Positions 28,401 to 35,829 of a DNA stretch of 64,000 nt are shown here, one piece after another. Below the pieces are notes generated by a model. That model saw only the letters and a list, made by a program, of their open reading frames with translations, was not told the DNA's origin and ran no database searches. Source of the stretch: Agarivorans aestuarii (GTDB lineage Bacteria > Pseudomonadota > Gammaproteobacteria > Enterobacterales > Celerinatantimonadaceae). The stretch covers positions 3,869,501 to 3,933,500 of the forward strand of contig NZ_AP023033.1 of the NCBI RefSeq assembly GCF_019670125.1. The letters are read 5' to 3'. The translations under genes and the position numbers were made by a program. Numbering within the stretch: position 1 is the first letter of the stretch; each line of letters opens with the position of its first letter.

Positions 28401-28589
28401 CAAGCGCTCAGCATCTTGAGGCGAAATCCCATCGTGTGGGATCGATACGTAAATAACCGGGATCTCTACATCGGGATCCGATTCTTTAGGAATGTTGTTG
28501 TAGGTAATAATGCCGGCAACAAACAAGAACAGTAAAATAGACAGTACGGTTCGAGTTCGCGATAAAACGGCTTCAATAAAAGCGTGCAT
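25461..28589 (-). CDS. RND efflux transporter permease
   Basis: 1042 residues with the RND layout of twelve membrane helices and two large periplasmic loops. The start (VLSRTRTVLSILLFLFVAG, then PKESDPDVEIP) and the helix-4 motif GMLVDGAIVVTEFADR mark it as an AcrB relative. Helix 4 has one Asp (VDG) where AcrB has two, and helix 10 has VVNNNIVLID where AcrB has Lys940, so the proton relay resembles subfamilies other than AcrB. It starts on the last base of the upstream adaptor gene. No outer-membrane channel gene is present, so a shared TolC is likely. Substrate unknown. Confidence 0.93.
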   Translation of the reverse strand: MHAFIEAVLSRTRTVLSILLFLFVAGIITYNNIPKESDPDVEIPVIYVSIPHDGISPQDAERLLLRPMEQELQGLEGIKEMTATASEGHGSVVLEFIVGVDIDQALSDVRAKVDQAKPKLPAGGDEPEVHQVTLATEQPAITVLLSGDLPQRALLTIARDLQDQMETMKQVLEVNIGGDREDFLEITVNPLLMESYGLDQADIYNLVSRNNRLVTAGTLDTGNGRFAVKVPAVFENVKDVIELPIKVDGDRIVTFGDVASARRTFKDASTYARVNGKPTISLEVSKRPGENLIETIEQVKALIAQEQAFWPDSVIIDYAGDKSKDIRTMLSELQNNILSAVLLVVVVIIAVMGVRSSLLVGIAIPGSFLAGILMLSLGGLTINMVVLFSLIMAVGMLVDGAIVVTEFADRQMSEGVPRHQAYSLASQRMSWPIIASTATTLAAFAPLLAWPGMVGQFMGYLPLTLIATLSASLVMALIFVPSLGNIFGRPRKLSAKQQQALIKADKGEWQGLQGFTGFYLRVLHKAVNAPLRVLALGIVIAVAVIMAYGNAGKGVEFFPEVEPVGYNIIVRSHGDYSTDEKLQIMLEVERRIVELEDYDTLYTKVGGDQLGDIRVNLKDWNKRRPANEIIEDMRSRLAPIAGLEIEFRKDKAGPPAGKDLQLELSSRFPERLEPMAKKIRQLVDDNPHFVNAEDSTTKPGIEWQLKVDRAKAARFGADVTLLGNTVQFVTNGLNIGDYRPDDVDDELEIRVRFPEENRSISRLSELRVKTAYGLVPITNFVTLEAKPKQDVINKVDGRQVLTVSADVAAGQNLSIELPKIQEQLKQLELDPLVDIKLRGQNEDQQESMAFLGRAFLVALFVMGLILITQFNSFYQALLILSAVLFSTIGVLLGLLIAGQAFGIIMSGLGVITLAGIVVNNNIVLIDTYNVLRRQGIAAKEAIMRTGAQRLRPVMLTTITTILGLMPMVLELNIDVFERSFEVGAPSSQWWSQLATAVAGGLSFATLLTLILTPCLLMLGAKFSRKDKQAAIEEAKEQELLGA

Positions 28590-29695
28590 TATTCAGCCCT
28601 CTCTTGCGCTAACAACTCCGCTTTGGTGACAGGCTCAACCTTATCGCCTTCGCGCACAAAACCTTGGCCTAAAATAATCACATCGTTGTCACCACTAAAG
28701 CCAGATAACCAGGCACCGTCGGGATCTGAGCGCACTAAACTAGCTGGAACAAACTGCACCACATCATCCACAACTGTTTTAACCCCTAAATTACCTTCTT
28801 CATCTAAGGCTAATACTGCTGGGCTAACTTTAATTGCTTCTACCTCTTCTAGCGGGAAACGCACACTGGCACTCACACCCGCCATCAACTGTTGTTGTTG
28901 ATTATCGAGCAACACTTCTACTTTAAAGGTTCGGGTATTGGGATCAGACAAGGTAGCAATAAAGTCGATGCTTCCCTCAACTTCTTCTCCGGTAACCAAG
29001 TTTACGTAGGCTTTTTCACCCAAAGAAAGTTGCGAGATATCGCGCTCAGACACATCGGTACGCACCAATAGTTGCTGAGTATCGGCAAGCCTTAAGATTG
29101 GGTCACCAATACCTAGATAAGCACCCGCCTCAACAATATTTTCTTCAAAAATACCGTTGTATGGGGCTAATACCAGCGTGTTATCAATGGCTAAATTAAG
29201 CGATTTAACATTGGATTCAGCATCCACCAGCGCGGCTTTGGCCTCTGCTAAGCGTGCTTTACCTTGGAAACCTTGCTTGCTAAGAGCCTTAACCCCGGCA
29301 TACTCAATGGTGCGTTGCTCTAACAAGGCTTCGGCACGCAGTAGCTGTGAACGTCGATCTTGAATATCTAAACGAGCAAGGGCTTGGCCTTTTTTAATTG
29401 GCCGACCTTCGGCAACCAAAAACTCCAACAAACGACCAGATACTTCGGCAGAGATAACACTTTGACGGCGTGCCTCTGTTTGCCCGTATAAATGTAAGCT
29501 GCGTTCAATGGTCTCGGCAGTGTAGGTTTTCACTTGCACGCGGGTTAGCTTGTGAGCGGCTTTCTCAGGTTCAGCCTTGGCTTCATCTGCATTAGTCATT
29601 TGACCAGAGAGCATCCAAAACACCACTACAGCAACAATAAAAATAGAAAGGATATATGGGCGAGCAGCAAAAAACTGTTTTACGGCAACAGACAC
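28589..29695 (-). CDS. RND efflux periplasmic adaptor (membrane fusion protein)
   Basis: 368 residues from GTG 29695, with AGGGAG 9 nt upstream; a TTG at 29701 lies too close to that site. One N-terminal anchor (about 13-30), then a biotinyl-lipoyl half (SGRLLEFLVAEGRPIKKGQALARLD), an alpha-hairpin, the second half (APYNGIFEENIVEAGAYLGIGDP) and beta-barrel domain. Its stop overlaps the permease start by one base, so the two form one operon. It joins the permease to an outer-membrane channel. Confidence 0.93.
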   Translation of the reverse strand: MSVAVKQFFAARPYILSIFIVAVVVFWMLSGQMTNADEAKAEPEKAAHKLTRVQVKTYTAETIERSLHLYGQTEARRQSVISAEVSGRLLEFLVAEGRPIKKGQALARLDIQDRRSQLLRAEALLEQRTIEYAGVKALSKQGFQGKARLAEAKAALVDAESNVKSLNLAIDNTLVLAPYNGIFEENIVEAGAYLGIGDPILRLADTQQLLVRTDVSERDISQLSLGEKAYVNLVTGEEVEGSIDFIATLSDPNTRTFKVEVLLDNQQQQLMAGVSASVRFPLEEVEAIKVSPAVLALDEEGNLGVKTVVDDVVQFVPASLVRSDPDGAWLSGFSGDNDVIILGQGFVREGDKVEPVTKAELLAQERAE

Positions 29696-29827
29696 AATCA
29701 AACACTCCCTGTCGATGATTCAAGTAAGTGAATCAGTATACAAGTTAGTGCAAACAATCTATATGCTTTGCCGAAGACTACTGACAAATTTGCTACAAAG
29801 CGTTAGCTAAGTATGAAAAATAACGAA

Positions 29828-29843
29828 GCCACCAGACGGTGGC
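29828..29843 (-). terminator. Terminator of erpA
   Basis: On the minus strand GCCACC - GTCT - GGTGGC forms a tight stem 41 nt past the erpA stop, followed by TTCGTTATTTTT. A palindrome ATACAATTGTAT lies between (29854-29865). Confidence 0.6.
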
Positions 29844-29883
29844 TTACAAAAAGATACAATTGTATGGTGTTTTGCTAACCAGC

Positions 29884-30243
29884 TTAGATGCTAAATGATG
29901 AACCACAACCACAGGTTGTACTAGCATTAGGGTTGTTCACTAGGAAGCGTGAACCTTCTAGGCCGGAGGTGAAATCTACGATACCACCCACTAGATATTG
30001 CAAACTCATTGAATCTACAACCATTGATACACCTTGTTTTTCTACTAAGGTATCACCTTCATTTACTTTTTCATCGAAGGTAAATCCGTAAGAAAAACCA
30101 GAACAACCACCGCCTGTGACATAGACACGCAACATTAGCGCTGGGTTCTCTTCTTCAGCAACTAGCTCTTTTACTCGCGACGCTGCGGCGTCGGTAAATT
30201 GAATTGGAAATGCGGCTTGTTCAGTTACAGCTTGTTCTGACAC
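29884..30243 (-). CDS. erpA: Iron-sulfur cluster insertion protein ErpA
   Basis: 119 residues of the A-type carrier (HesB/IscA) family. ErpA passes 4Fe-4S clusters to apo-targets such as IspG. The three cluster Cys are present: GGGCSGF (Cys47) and TTCGCGSSF at the C-terminus. The N-terminal extension of about 15 residues is typical for ErpA rather than IscA. Placed next to hemL and the DUF6776 gene, as in Vibrio and relatives. Confidence 0.96.
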   Translation of the reverse strand: MSEQAVTEQAAFPIQFTDAAASRVKELVAEEENPALMLRVYVTGGGCSGFSYGFTFDEKVNEGDTLVEKQGVSMVVDSMSLQYLVGGIVDFTSGLEGSRFLVNNPNASTTCGCGSSFSI

Positions 30244-30353
30244 AATCTATTCCTTAAAAATGTTAACTGGCGCAGATTATCTAATACCCGAGTAATTTGT
30301 TCAAGTATTATCCTAGGAGGGTTTATCCATAGCCCTAAGCCATCACTAAGTGT

Positions 30354-31016
30354 TTATTCTGCCGGCCAATTTTGTTTGTAAATAATCTCGGCTTTTTTGT
30401 TCCATTTATTGCCCTTAACTTTAGCAGTAAGTTCGATTCGCTCTGCTTTAAAGCCTTCGGGCAACTTAATGTCGGTGTTCACTTCTTGAAAATAACGAAA
30501 CTTAAACGCTAAAGGAATGGCCTCGCTTTGTAACTCTGCCAAATTATATTGCGCTGGTTCTTGGTTCTGACTACCCACCACCACTAACTGCAGTTCCCCA
30601 CTTAACCAACGCTTGTTGCGCGCTACTTGCATCAACAATACCTGCATTCGGTAATAATTGGGGCTAAGCATGGGCTCAATGTTTAGTTGTTCAATTTTCA
30701 TGCCGCCAGCTTGTTGTTCTGGGGCCATGATTTTTCTATACACCAACAGCTCTTCAGTTAAGGCAAGCTTTTGCTCGGTCAGTTGATTAATGCTTTGTTT
30801 TAACTGCGCTAACTCTGCCAAGCTGGTGTCTTGCTCTAGGCGCACCATCGACAAACGTTGTTGTAATACCGACTGGCTTTCAAGAGAGTTACTAAGCTGC
30901 TGTTTTAATTGGCTAATTAGTTGATCTTTTTCTTCAACAACAACCGATAAACCATACACACTGGTTAAAGCCAAGGCACCGATTAAACTTACAACTAACA
31001 ACTTTGGCTTTGCCAC
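30354..31016 (-). CDS. DUF6776 family membrane-anchored protein
   Basis: 220 residues. One N-terminal membrane helix (about 5-25), a coiled coil of heptad-like Leu/Gln/Glu residues (28-95), then a beta-rich domain with LSPNYYRMQVLLMQVARN and LSGELQLVVVGSQ. This layout and the position beside erpA match the DUF6776 family of unknown function. Probably a periplasmic or inner-membrane structural protein. Confidence 0.8.
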   Translation of the reverse strand: MAKPKLLVVSLIGALALTSVYGLSVVVEEKDQLISQLKQQLSNSLESQSVLQQRLSMVRLEQDTSLAELAQLKQSINQLTEQKLALTEELLVYRKIMAPEQQAGGMKIEQLNIEPMLSPNYYRMQVLLMQVARNKRWLSGELQLVVVGSQNQEPAQYNLAELQSEAIPLAFKFRYFQEVNTDIKLPEGFKAERIELTAKVKGNKWNKKAEIIYKQNWPAE

Positions 31017-31290
31017 TTTGTATACACCTGTCGCGAAAAGACGACAGTTTACCCAGATTTCCCCTCGGCAACAAACTACAGTTAGTTCTCTGCAATAACA
31101 CTAACTTTCTGCCGGTGAAGCGAGTTAGATAACGTAGCCCAATTCTTTAGTTTTAATAGCTACAGCCTGCAAGCTGAACCAGCGCCCAAATGCAGCTTCT
31201 ACGCATTATTACTTGGCTATAGATTATTTGTTATAGTGAGCGCAATTTACTGCCTTTGTGGCGCGTGACTCAGATTTTAAAGGATGCTTT

Positions 31291-32574
31291 ATGTCTCGTT
31301 CAGAACAACTTTTTAGCCAAGCCCAGCAAACTATTCCTGGTGGCGTAAATTCACCAGTTCGTGCCTTTAATGGCGTAGGTGGAACACCGGTTTTTATTGA
31401 ACGAGCCGACGGCGCGCGCATTTTTGATGCCGATGGCAACAGCTACATAGATTACGTGGGCTCATGGGGCCCAATGATTTTGGGTCATAACCACCCAGCA
31501 ATTCACCAAGCAGTGGTAGATGCCGCCGCTAAAGGCTTGAGTTTTGGCGCGCCCACCGCTGCCGAAATAGACATGGCCAACTTAGTCTGCGAATTAGTCC
31601 CGTCGATGGACCAAGTACGCATGGTTAACTCAGGCACCGAAGCCACCATGAGCGCGATTCGCCTTGCTCGTGGCTACACCGGCCGTAACAAAATTATTAA
31701 GTTTGAAGGTTGCTACCACGGCCATGCCGACTCATTGTTGGTTAAAGCAGGCTCTGGTGCATTAACTCTTGGCCAACCTAGCTCGCCGGGTATTCCCGCC
31801 GACTTTGCTCAACATACTCTTACTGCCACCTATAATGATTTAGCCTCGGTTGAAGCTTTATTTGCCGAATACCCAGAAGACATAGCTTGTATCATTGTGG
31901 AGCCAGTGGCAGGCAACATGAACTGTATCCCTCCTGTAGACGGCTTTTTGCAAGGGCTACGTGCCATTTGTGATAAATACCAAGCGGTATTTATTATTGA
32001 TGAAGTAATGACTGGTTTTCGGGTTTCATTAGGCGGAGCACAAGCTCATTATGGGGTAAAACCCGACCTAACTTGTTTAGGAAAAGTGATTGGCGGCGGC
32101 ATGCCTGTAGGCGCTTTTGGTGGCAGCCAAAAAATTATGGATCACTTAGCGCCTGTTGGTCCGGTTTACCAAGCGGGCACATTATCGGGCAACCCTATTG
32201 CTATGGCTGCGGGCTTAGCCGCGCTAACCGCGCTTAAAGATCCGGCGGTTCATCAACACCTAAATGTAATCACCGAGCGCTTGGCCAAAGGCCTCAAAGC
32301 AGCTGCAGATCGCCAAGACATTCCATTAACCGTTAATCAAGTAGGTGCAATGTTAGGCTTCTTCTTCACCGAAGAAAGCAGCGTGACTAACTTCGCCCAA
32401 GCTTGCGCCTGCGATGCAGAGCGTTTCAAAAAGTTCTTCCACTTAATGCTGGAAGAAGGCATTTACTTAGCCCCGTCAGCTTTTGAGGCTTCATTTACCT
32501 CTTATGCCCATAGCGAAGCTGACATTGATGCCACCATTGCAGCAGCTGAGCGTTGTTTTGCTAAGTTGAAATAA
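31291..32574 (+). CDS. hemL: Glutamate-1-semialdehyde 2,1-aminomutase
   Basis: 427 residues from the ATG at 31291, with AAAGGA upstream; an ORF extension to 31258 has no ribosome site. A PLP enzyme of the class III aminotransferase fold that makes 5-aminolevulinate for haem. [12 protein letters not shown], the PLP contact region [26 protein letters not shown] and the PLP Lys in [16 protein letters not shown] are present. A promoter-like TTACTT-17 nt-TATAGT lies at about 31207-31235. Confidence 0.97.
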   Translation: MSRSEQLFSQAQQTIPGGVNSPVRAFNGVGGTPVFIERADGARIFDADGNSYIDYVGSWGPMILGHNHPAIHQAVVDAAAKGLSFGAPTAAEIDMANLVCELVPSMDQVRMVNSGTEATMSAIRLARGYTGRNKIIKFEGCYHGHADSLLVKAGSGALTLGQPSSPGIPADFAQHTLTATYNDLASVEALFAEYPEDIACIIVEPVAGNMNCIPPVDGFLQGLRAICDKYQAVFIIDEVMTGFRVSLGGAQAHYGVKPDLTCLGKVIGGGMPVGAFGGSQKIMDHLAPVGPVYQAGTLSGNPIAMAAGLAALTALKDPAVHQHLNVITERLAKGLKAAADRQDIPLTVNQVGAMLGFFFTEESSVTNFAQACACDAERFKKFFHLMLEEGIYLAPSAFEASFTSYAHSEADIDATIAAAERCFAKLK

Positions 32575-32579
32575 ACCAT

Positions 32580-32608
32580 AAGGCCGCGCTGACTTAAAGT
32601 GCGGCCTT
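32580..32608. terminator. Bidirectional hairpin between hemL and the DUF2845 gene
   Basis: AAGGCCGC (32580-32587) pairs with GCGGCCTT (32601-32608) around a 13-nt loop. It overlaps the stop codon of the converging gene. U tracts are weak on both sides. Confidence 0.5.
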
Positions 32609-32885
32609 ACCTTAACCATTCTATTTTCACTACTCGGCCAGTTTTTAGATACACCACGTATTTTTTGCCTTTGAGGTTGTAGAGCACGCCTTCTAACTTA
32701 TTGAAGTTATCGCCGCTGACAACTTCTTCATATTCAGGCTTGCCGCAAGCACTGATTAACTCCAACTTATCGGTACCAGAGCGTATCCAAGTGCCATTAC
32801 AATTTATATTCGCCACCTCGGTGCCATTACCAGCTTGTACTCCAGCAGCAATAAAGCCTAACAACAAACAAATATATTTTTTCAT
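32607..32885 (-). CDS. DUF2845-like small periplasmic protein
   Basis: 92 residues from the ATG at 32885 (MKKYICLLLGFIAAGVQA, a signal peptide ending VQA/GN); the longer ORF from 32918 would hide the signal peptide. Two Cys in the mature part (INCNG and ISACGKPEY) could form a disulfide. The CGKP and YLKTGRVVKIEW pattern is that of DUF2845, small exported proteins of unknown role. Convergent with hemL. Confidence 0.75.
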   Translation of the reverse strand: MKKYICLLLGFIAAGVQAGNGTEVANINCNGTWIRSGTDKLELISACGKPEYEEVVSGDNFNKLEGVLYNLKGKKYVVYLKTGRVVKIEWLR

Positions 32886-32942
32886 ATCCCGACTCTTATT
32901 GATGATTTTAAAATTCACAAAATGAGTATAGTAAGCAATAAC

Positions 32943-33314
32943 TTAGCGGGAAGAATTTTTTACTGAAGGTCGAGTCCAAAGAAAAACCATCACTGCTAAC
33001 AGACATGTACCTGCGGCAATACGAGCAAACCAAGGGACCTCCATCCACAACATTAAACCCGCCGAAATAGCCACCATAAGGGTAGCACTGCACTTTGCTT
33101 TAAGGCTTACCACACCATGTTGCTGCCAATCATTTAATAAAGGACCAAAAGTGCGATGCTGCTCAAGCCAAGCAGCAAACCGAGGAGAGCTTTTAGAAAA
33201 TAGAATCGCGGCTAATAAGATGAAAGGCGTAGTAGGCAACAAAGGCAAAAAAATACCTACCGTGCCCAGCAATACCGCTAGCCACGCAATTAACAGGTAG
33301 AACACTTTTAGCAT
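32943..33314 (-). CDS. DUF454 (YbaN family) inner membrane protein
   Basis: 123 residues with three or four hydrophobic segments. LGTVGIFLPLLPTTPFILLAA is the family hallmark, followed by RFAAWLEQHRTFGPLLNDWQQHG. The function of YbaN/DUF454 is not established. Single gene in the inner membrane. Confidence 0.9.
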   Translation of the reverse strand: MLKVFYLLIAWLAVLLGTVGIFLPLLPTTPFILLAAILFSKSSPRFAAWLEQHRTFGPLLNDWQQHGVVSLKAKCSATLMVAISAGLMLWMEVPWFARIAAGTCLLAVMVFLWTRPSVKNSSR

Positions 33315-33402
33315 TAAACAAGCACCTTTAATAAGTAAGCAGATAGTTTACCCTGTGGCGCGATAAATAACTGTTAGTTATGACTTGTAGCAAAATAAAA
33401 TT

Positions 33403-33418
33403 AGACATCTAGACGGCC
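33403..33418. promoter_or_regulatory. Possible MetJ operator (two tandem 8-mers)
   Basis: AGACATCT followed directly by AGACGGCC matches the met-box consensus AGACGTCT at 7/8 and 6/8 positions. A TATAAA hexamer (33423-33428) lies just downstream, so the boxes would cover the -35 area of a promoter for the 67-codon ORF. Only two imperfect boxes, so tentative. Confidence 0.35.
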
Positions 33419-33522
33419 AAATTATAAATTAACTCTGCCGCCGATTTAATCGCCAACTTGCGGGCGGCTAACAAATACCGCTAAAGCGCCCAAGGGCGCG
33501 AACTATTAATTAGGAGTTCGTC

Positions 33523-33726
33523 ATGTTTGAAGCCGTCCAAAAAGAAACTGTTTTTCAATGTAACACTGCCAGCAGCACTAGCAATAACGTTTATCGCTTT
33601 ACCAGCAAGCGCAATAACCAGCTAAATCACCATCAGGCTGAACTAAGCCTCCCTGTAGAATACTTTGAGCAAACCCAGTTTAGCGATCGCTGTCGTCCAG
33701 GTGCTTATGCTAATCGAACTAAGTAA
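33523..33726 (+). CDS. Small protein of unknown function (67 residues)
   Basis: The ATG has TAGGAG at 7-12 nt upstream, and codon use looks like a real gene. The product is hydrophilic, rich in Asn, Gln and Ser, with two Cys (FQCNT and DRCRPG), and no signal peptide or membrane segment. No family recognised. It has its own leader with met-box-like repeats and ends before a strong bidirectional terminator, so it is probably a single-gene unit. Confidence 0.6.
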   Translation: MFEAVQKETVFQCNTASSTSNNVYRFTSKRNNQLNHHQAELSLPVEYFEQTQFSDRCRPGAYANRTK

Positions 33727-33881
33727 CTGTTCATTCTATCTAGTCAAAGTACTCGATAATTACGTTAGAATTTTTGATTGTAGAATAACAACTTATCGAA
33801 AAATCCTGCCTTATTCTCGAGTATTTTTCCTGAGTTATTTCTGATCACTTACTGGGTGTGATTGGTATTAAACTCCCCATT

Positions 33882-33915
33882 AAAAAAGGCGATGTAAATC
33901 TACATCGCCTTTTTT
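33882..33915. terminator. Strong bidirectional terminator
   Basis: GGCGATGTA (33888-33896) pairs with TACATCGCC (33901-33909); six A precede and six T follow, so it works in both directions. It separates the 67-codon gene from the converging peptide array. Confidence 0.9.
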
Positions 33916-33929
33916 AGTATTCTCAGTGC

Positions 33930-34121
33930 TTAACAAAAAGGTGATTGCACTTCGCCACGCAAGGCTTCACGCTGGCAGGTATGGCGGTCATTACCGCTAG
34001 TGCCTATTTGCACACTACCTTGCAAACTACTTGCTGGGGTAAATGAGGCTTGGCTAGCTGCGCTAAACATCAAGGCAGAACCAAACACTACACTCAATAT
34101 TGCTGAACTTAATGCTTTCAT
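33930..34121 (-). CDS. Exported 63-residue Cys peptide, copy C of a tandem array
   Basis: Third and last gene of the array, 63 codons. Two adjacent ATG codons exist; the second (34121) lies 7 nt after AGGAG and matches the start of the other copies. Signal peptide about 1-26 (MKALSSAILSVVFGSALMFS, then AASQA), mature part about 37 residues. It ends in DRHTCQREALRGEVQSPFC, identical to the two upstream copies; the preceding residue is Asn here and Ile in them. The two Cys could close a ring with 13 residues between them. Function unknown; family not recognised. Confidence 0.85.
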   Translation of the reverse strand: MKALSSAILSVVFGSALMFSAASQASFTPASSLQGSVQIGTSGNDRHTCQREALRGEVQSPFC

Positions 34122-34143
34122 CATTCTTCTCCTTCCCTAATTA

Positions 34144-34335
34144 TTAACAAAATGGCGATTGAACTTCGCCGCGCAGCGCTTCACGCTGACAGGTATGACG
34201 GTCGATACCGCTAGTACCTATTTGCACGCTACCTTGCGCGCTATTTGCTGGGGTAAAAGAAGCCTGGCTTGCTGCACTAAACATTAAGGCTGAACCAAAC
34301 ACTACACTAACTAAACTGGTGGTTAACGCTTTCAT
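34144..34335 (-). CDS. Exported 63-residue Cys peptide, copy B of a tandem array
   Basis: Middle gene, 63 codons from the third of three consecutive ATG codons (34335), which lies 7 nt after AGGAG. Signal peptide ends in SAASQA. The mature region SFTPANSAQGSVQIGTSG is nearly the same as copy C, and the last 19 residues DRHTCQREALRGEVQSPFC are identical. Compared with copies A and C, codon changes in that tail are all synonymous. Spacing to the neighbours is about 20 nt, so the three are one transcript. Confidence 0.85.
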   Translation of the reverse strand: MKALTTSLVSVVFGSALMFSAASQASFTPANSAQGSVQIGTSGIDRHTCQREALRGEVQSPFC

Positions 34336-34360
34336 CATCATTCTCCTAAAACTTATCTAC

Positions 34361-34552
34361 TTAACAAAACGGCGACTGTACTTCGCCACGTAATGCTTCG
34401 CGTTGACAGGTATGACGGTCTATTCCACTGGTACCGATATTAGTGCTTCCTTGCGCCCCATTAAGGGGACCAACCGCCGCCTGACTCGCAGCGCTAAACA
34501 TTAAGAACGAACCAAAAACTACGCTTAACATTGCTGACATAACGGCTTTCAT
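34361..34552 (-). CDS. Exported 63-residue Cys peptide, copy A of a tandem array
   Basis: First gene of the array, 63 codons, ATG at 34552 with AGGAG about 8 nt upstream. The signal peptide (MKAVMSAMLSVVFGSFLMFS, then AASQA) and the segment after it (AVGPLNGAQGSTNIGTSG) differ most from the other copies, while the 19-residue C-terminus is unchanged. That contrast marks the C-terminal Cys loop as the functional part. An inverted repeat at 34602-34620 lies in its promoter region. No similar family is known to me. Confidence 0.85.
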   Translation of the reverse strand: MKAVMSAMLSVVFGSFLMFSAASQAAVGPLNGAQGSTNIGTSGIDRHTCQREALRGEVQSPFC

Positions 34553-34601
34553 TTTATTTCTCCTAGTAATGGCTTAACTCTGTATAGCCATGACCAAGAA
34601 G

Positions 34602-34620
34602 ACCTAGCTGTCTACTAGGT
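34602..34620. promoter_or_regulatory. Inverted repeat, possible operator of the peptide array
   Basis: ACCTAG and CTAGGT, spaced by 7 nt, lie 50-70 nt before the first peptide gene. A TATACA hexamer (minus strand, 34586-34581) could be its -10, which would put the repeat near -35. No regulator is suggested by the sequence. Confidence 0.35.
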
Positions 34621-34742
34621 TATTTCAAAGAAATTTAATTTTTTTTAGAAAAAAGTGAGAGAAAAAGGAAAAGTTATGGTTTTTCTAGCAGTTAGATACA
34701 GAAAAAATGAGACACGTGAGATTTTAATGCGGGGTAAAGATT

Positions 34743-34770
34743 AAGCGCTTAAGACAATTAAGCGCTTTTT
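34743..34770. terminator. Hairpin after the 29-codon ORF
   Basis: AAGCGCTTAA (34743-34752) pairs with TTAAGCGCTT (34758-34767). Five T follow on the plus strand; on the minus strand it lies about 30 nt after the small ORF. Both halves are also self-complementary (AAGCGCTT). Confidence 0.6.
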
Positions 34771-34799
34771 AAACAACTAAACAATCACTGAATGAAAGA

Positions 34800-34889
34800 T
34801 TATTTAGCATTATTGCGGGTTCGTTTATCGCTCGATTTACTTGGACAAAAACTCGCACCTGATGCACCTCTAAAACTTGAAACAGCCAT
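34800..34889 (-). CDS. Possible 29-residue basic peptide
   Basis: ATG 34889 has AGAGG about 9 nt upstream. The product is MAVSSFRGASGASFCPSKSS followed by DKRTRNNAK: basic, Ser-rich, one Cys, no hydrophobic segment. It sits 250 nt upstream of the peptide array on the same strand with its own hairpin downstream. No homology is recognised. Elsewhere in 34553-35126 I see only AT-rich sequence without further ORFs or sites. Confidence 0.4.
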   Translation of the reverse strand: MAVSSFRGASGASFCPSKSSDKRTRNNAK

Positions 34890-35126
34890 AATATTTACCT
34901 CTACTACTTAAATTGTGAATGTGAAGTTCATCTGTTAACCACACAAATACTAAGGAGCAATAACGAGGCCAATTTTGATATCTTTTTTGATTAGACTAAA
35001 AATTCCAGTTTCAAGCTAATGAAAAGCCTACCAATAGTGAAACTATCTATAAAATATGCATGGATTTAGTTTTTTATAATGAATCCAGCAAGATGAGAAG
35101 TTGTTGAACAATGCGAATGCACTCAC

Positions 35127-35150
35127 ATGTGGCGCAAAACTGCGCCACAT
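35127..35150. terminator. Perfect 10-bp hairpin after the dUTPase gene
   Basis: ATGTGGCGCA, loop AAAC, TGCGCCACAT. It lies 17 nt past the dUTPase stop. No T tract on the minus side, so termination strength is uncertain. Confidence 0.5.
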
Positions 35151-35166
35151 TGCAGCAAATGCTACA

Positions 35167-35820
35167 TTATTTAGATTGGCCGTAGCGTTGATGTAAGGCT
35201 TGATACAAGTCGTCTTGAAAACTTAATGCCGAAGCATCTAAGTTAGCCATTAGCTCAACCAAATGCTCGTTATCTTCTCTGCCATCCCATACTTTGCGGT
35301 AAGTACCTTGTTTGTATCCATTATCTTGGCGGAAGAAATTAAGCACGTTTTTACTCACGTATTGCTGATAAAGATCCAGCCAGCTCATCTTACAATCCAC
35401 CAACAAAGCCGAGAACAAGCCAATACTGGTGCGTTTAGCGGCAGCTAAACCAATAAGCAATTCAAGCTTTTCTAATAAATTAAGCTGGCTAAACTGCCAT
35501 TGTTTGCCATCAAACTGCACAGTGCTTTGCTCAATATTCTCAAAAATGTAAGTCTGAGCGGGTGCATGTTCGCCATCTGATTGCAGCAGTAACTCAGACA
35601 ATACAAAGTGCCAAATATCTACTAGCTCCATTTGTAGCTGTTCTAGGTCGCAGTCTTGTTTCTTCCACCACTTCCAACCATGATGCTCAATGGCTTCTGC
35701 GCCTTCAATAACTACCGCACGCAAAAATGGCGAACGAGTAGTTAGCCACTCTGGGTTCACTTTGGCGTTCATGTTGTCTTGTAGCTGCAACATAATTTGC
35801 GCTTGGTTTGCTTGTAACAT
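35167..35820 (-). CDS. Dimeric all-alpha dUTP diphosphatase (dUTPase_2 family)
   Basis: 217 residues, helical. Metal-binding motifs of the all-alpha NTP hydrolases are visible: EGAEAIEHHGWKWWKK (about 39-54) and MELVDIWHFVLSELL (about 64-78), plus KNVLNFFRQDNGYKQGTY (about 160-177). It converts dUTP (and dUDP) to dUMP, keeping uracil out of DNA. Unlike the trimeric E. coli Dut. It starts 9 nt after the mrcB stop, so it is the downstream gene of that transcript. Confidence 0.88.
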   Translation of the reverse strand: MLQANQAQIMLQLQDNMNAKVNPEWLTTRSPFLRAVVIEGAEAIEHHGWKWWKKQDCDLEQLQMELVDIWHFVLSELLLQSDGEHAPAQTYIFENIEQSTVQFDGKQWQFSQLNLLEKLELLIGLAAAKRTSIGLFSALLVDCKMSWLDLYQQYVSKNVLNFFRQDNGYKQGTYRKVWDGREDNEHLVELMANLDASALSFQDDLYQALHQRYGQSK

Positions 35821-35829
35821 TCCAGATCC

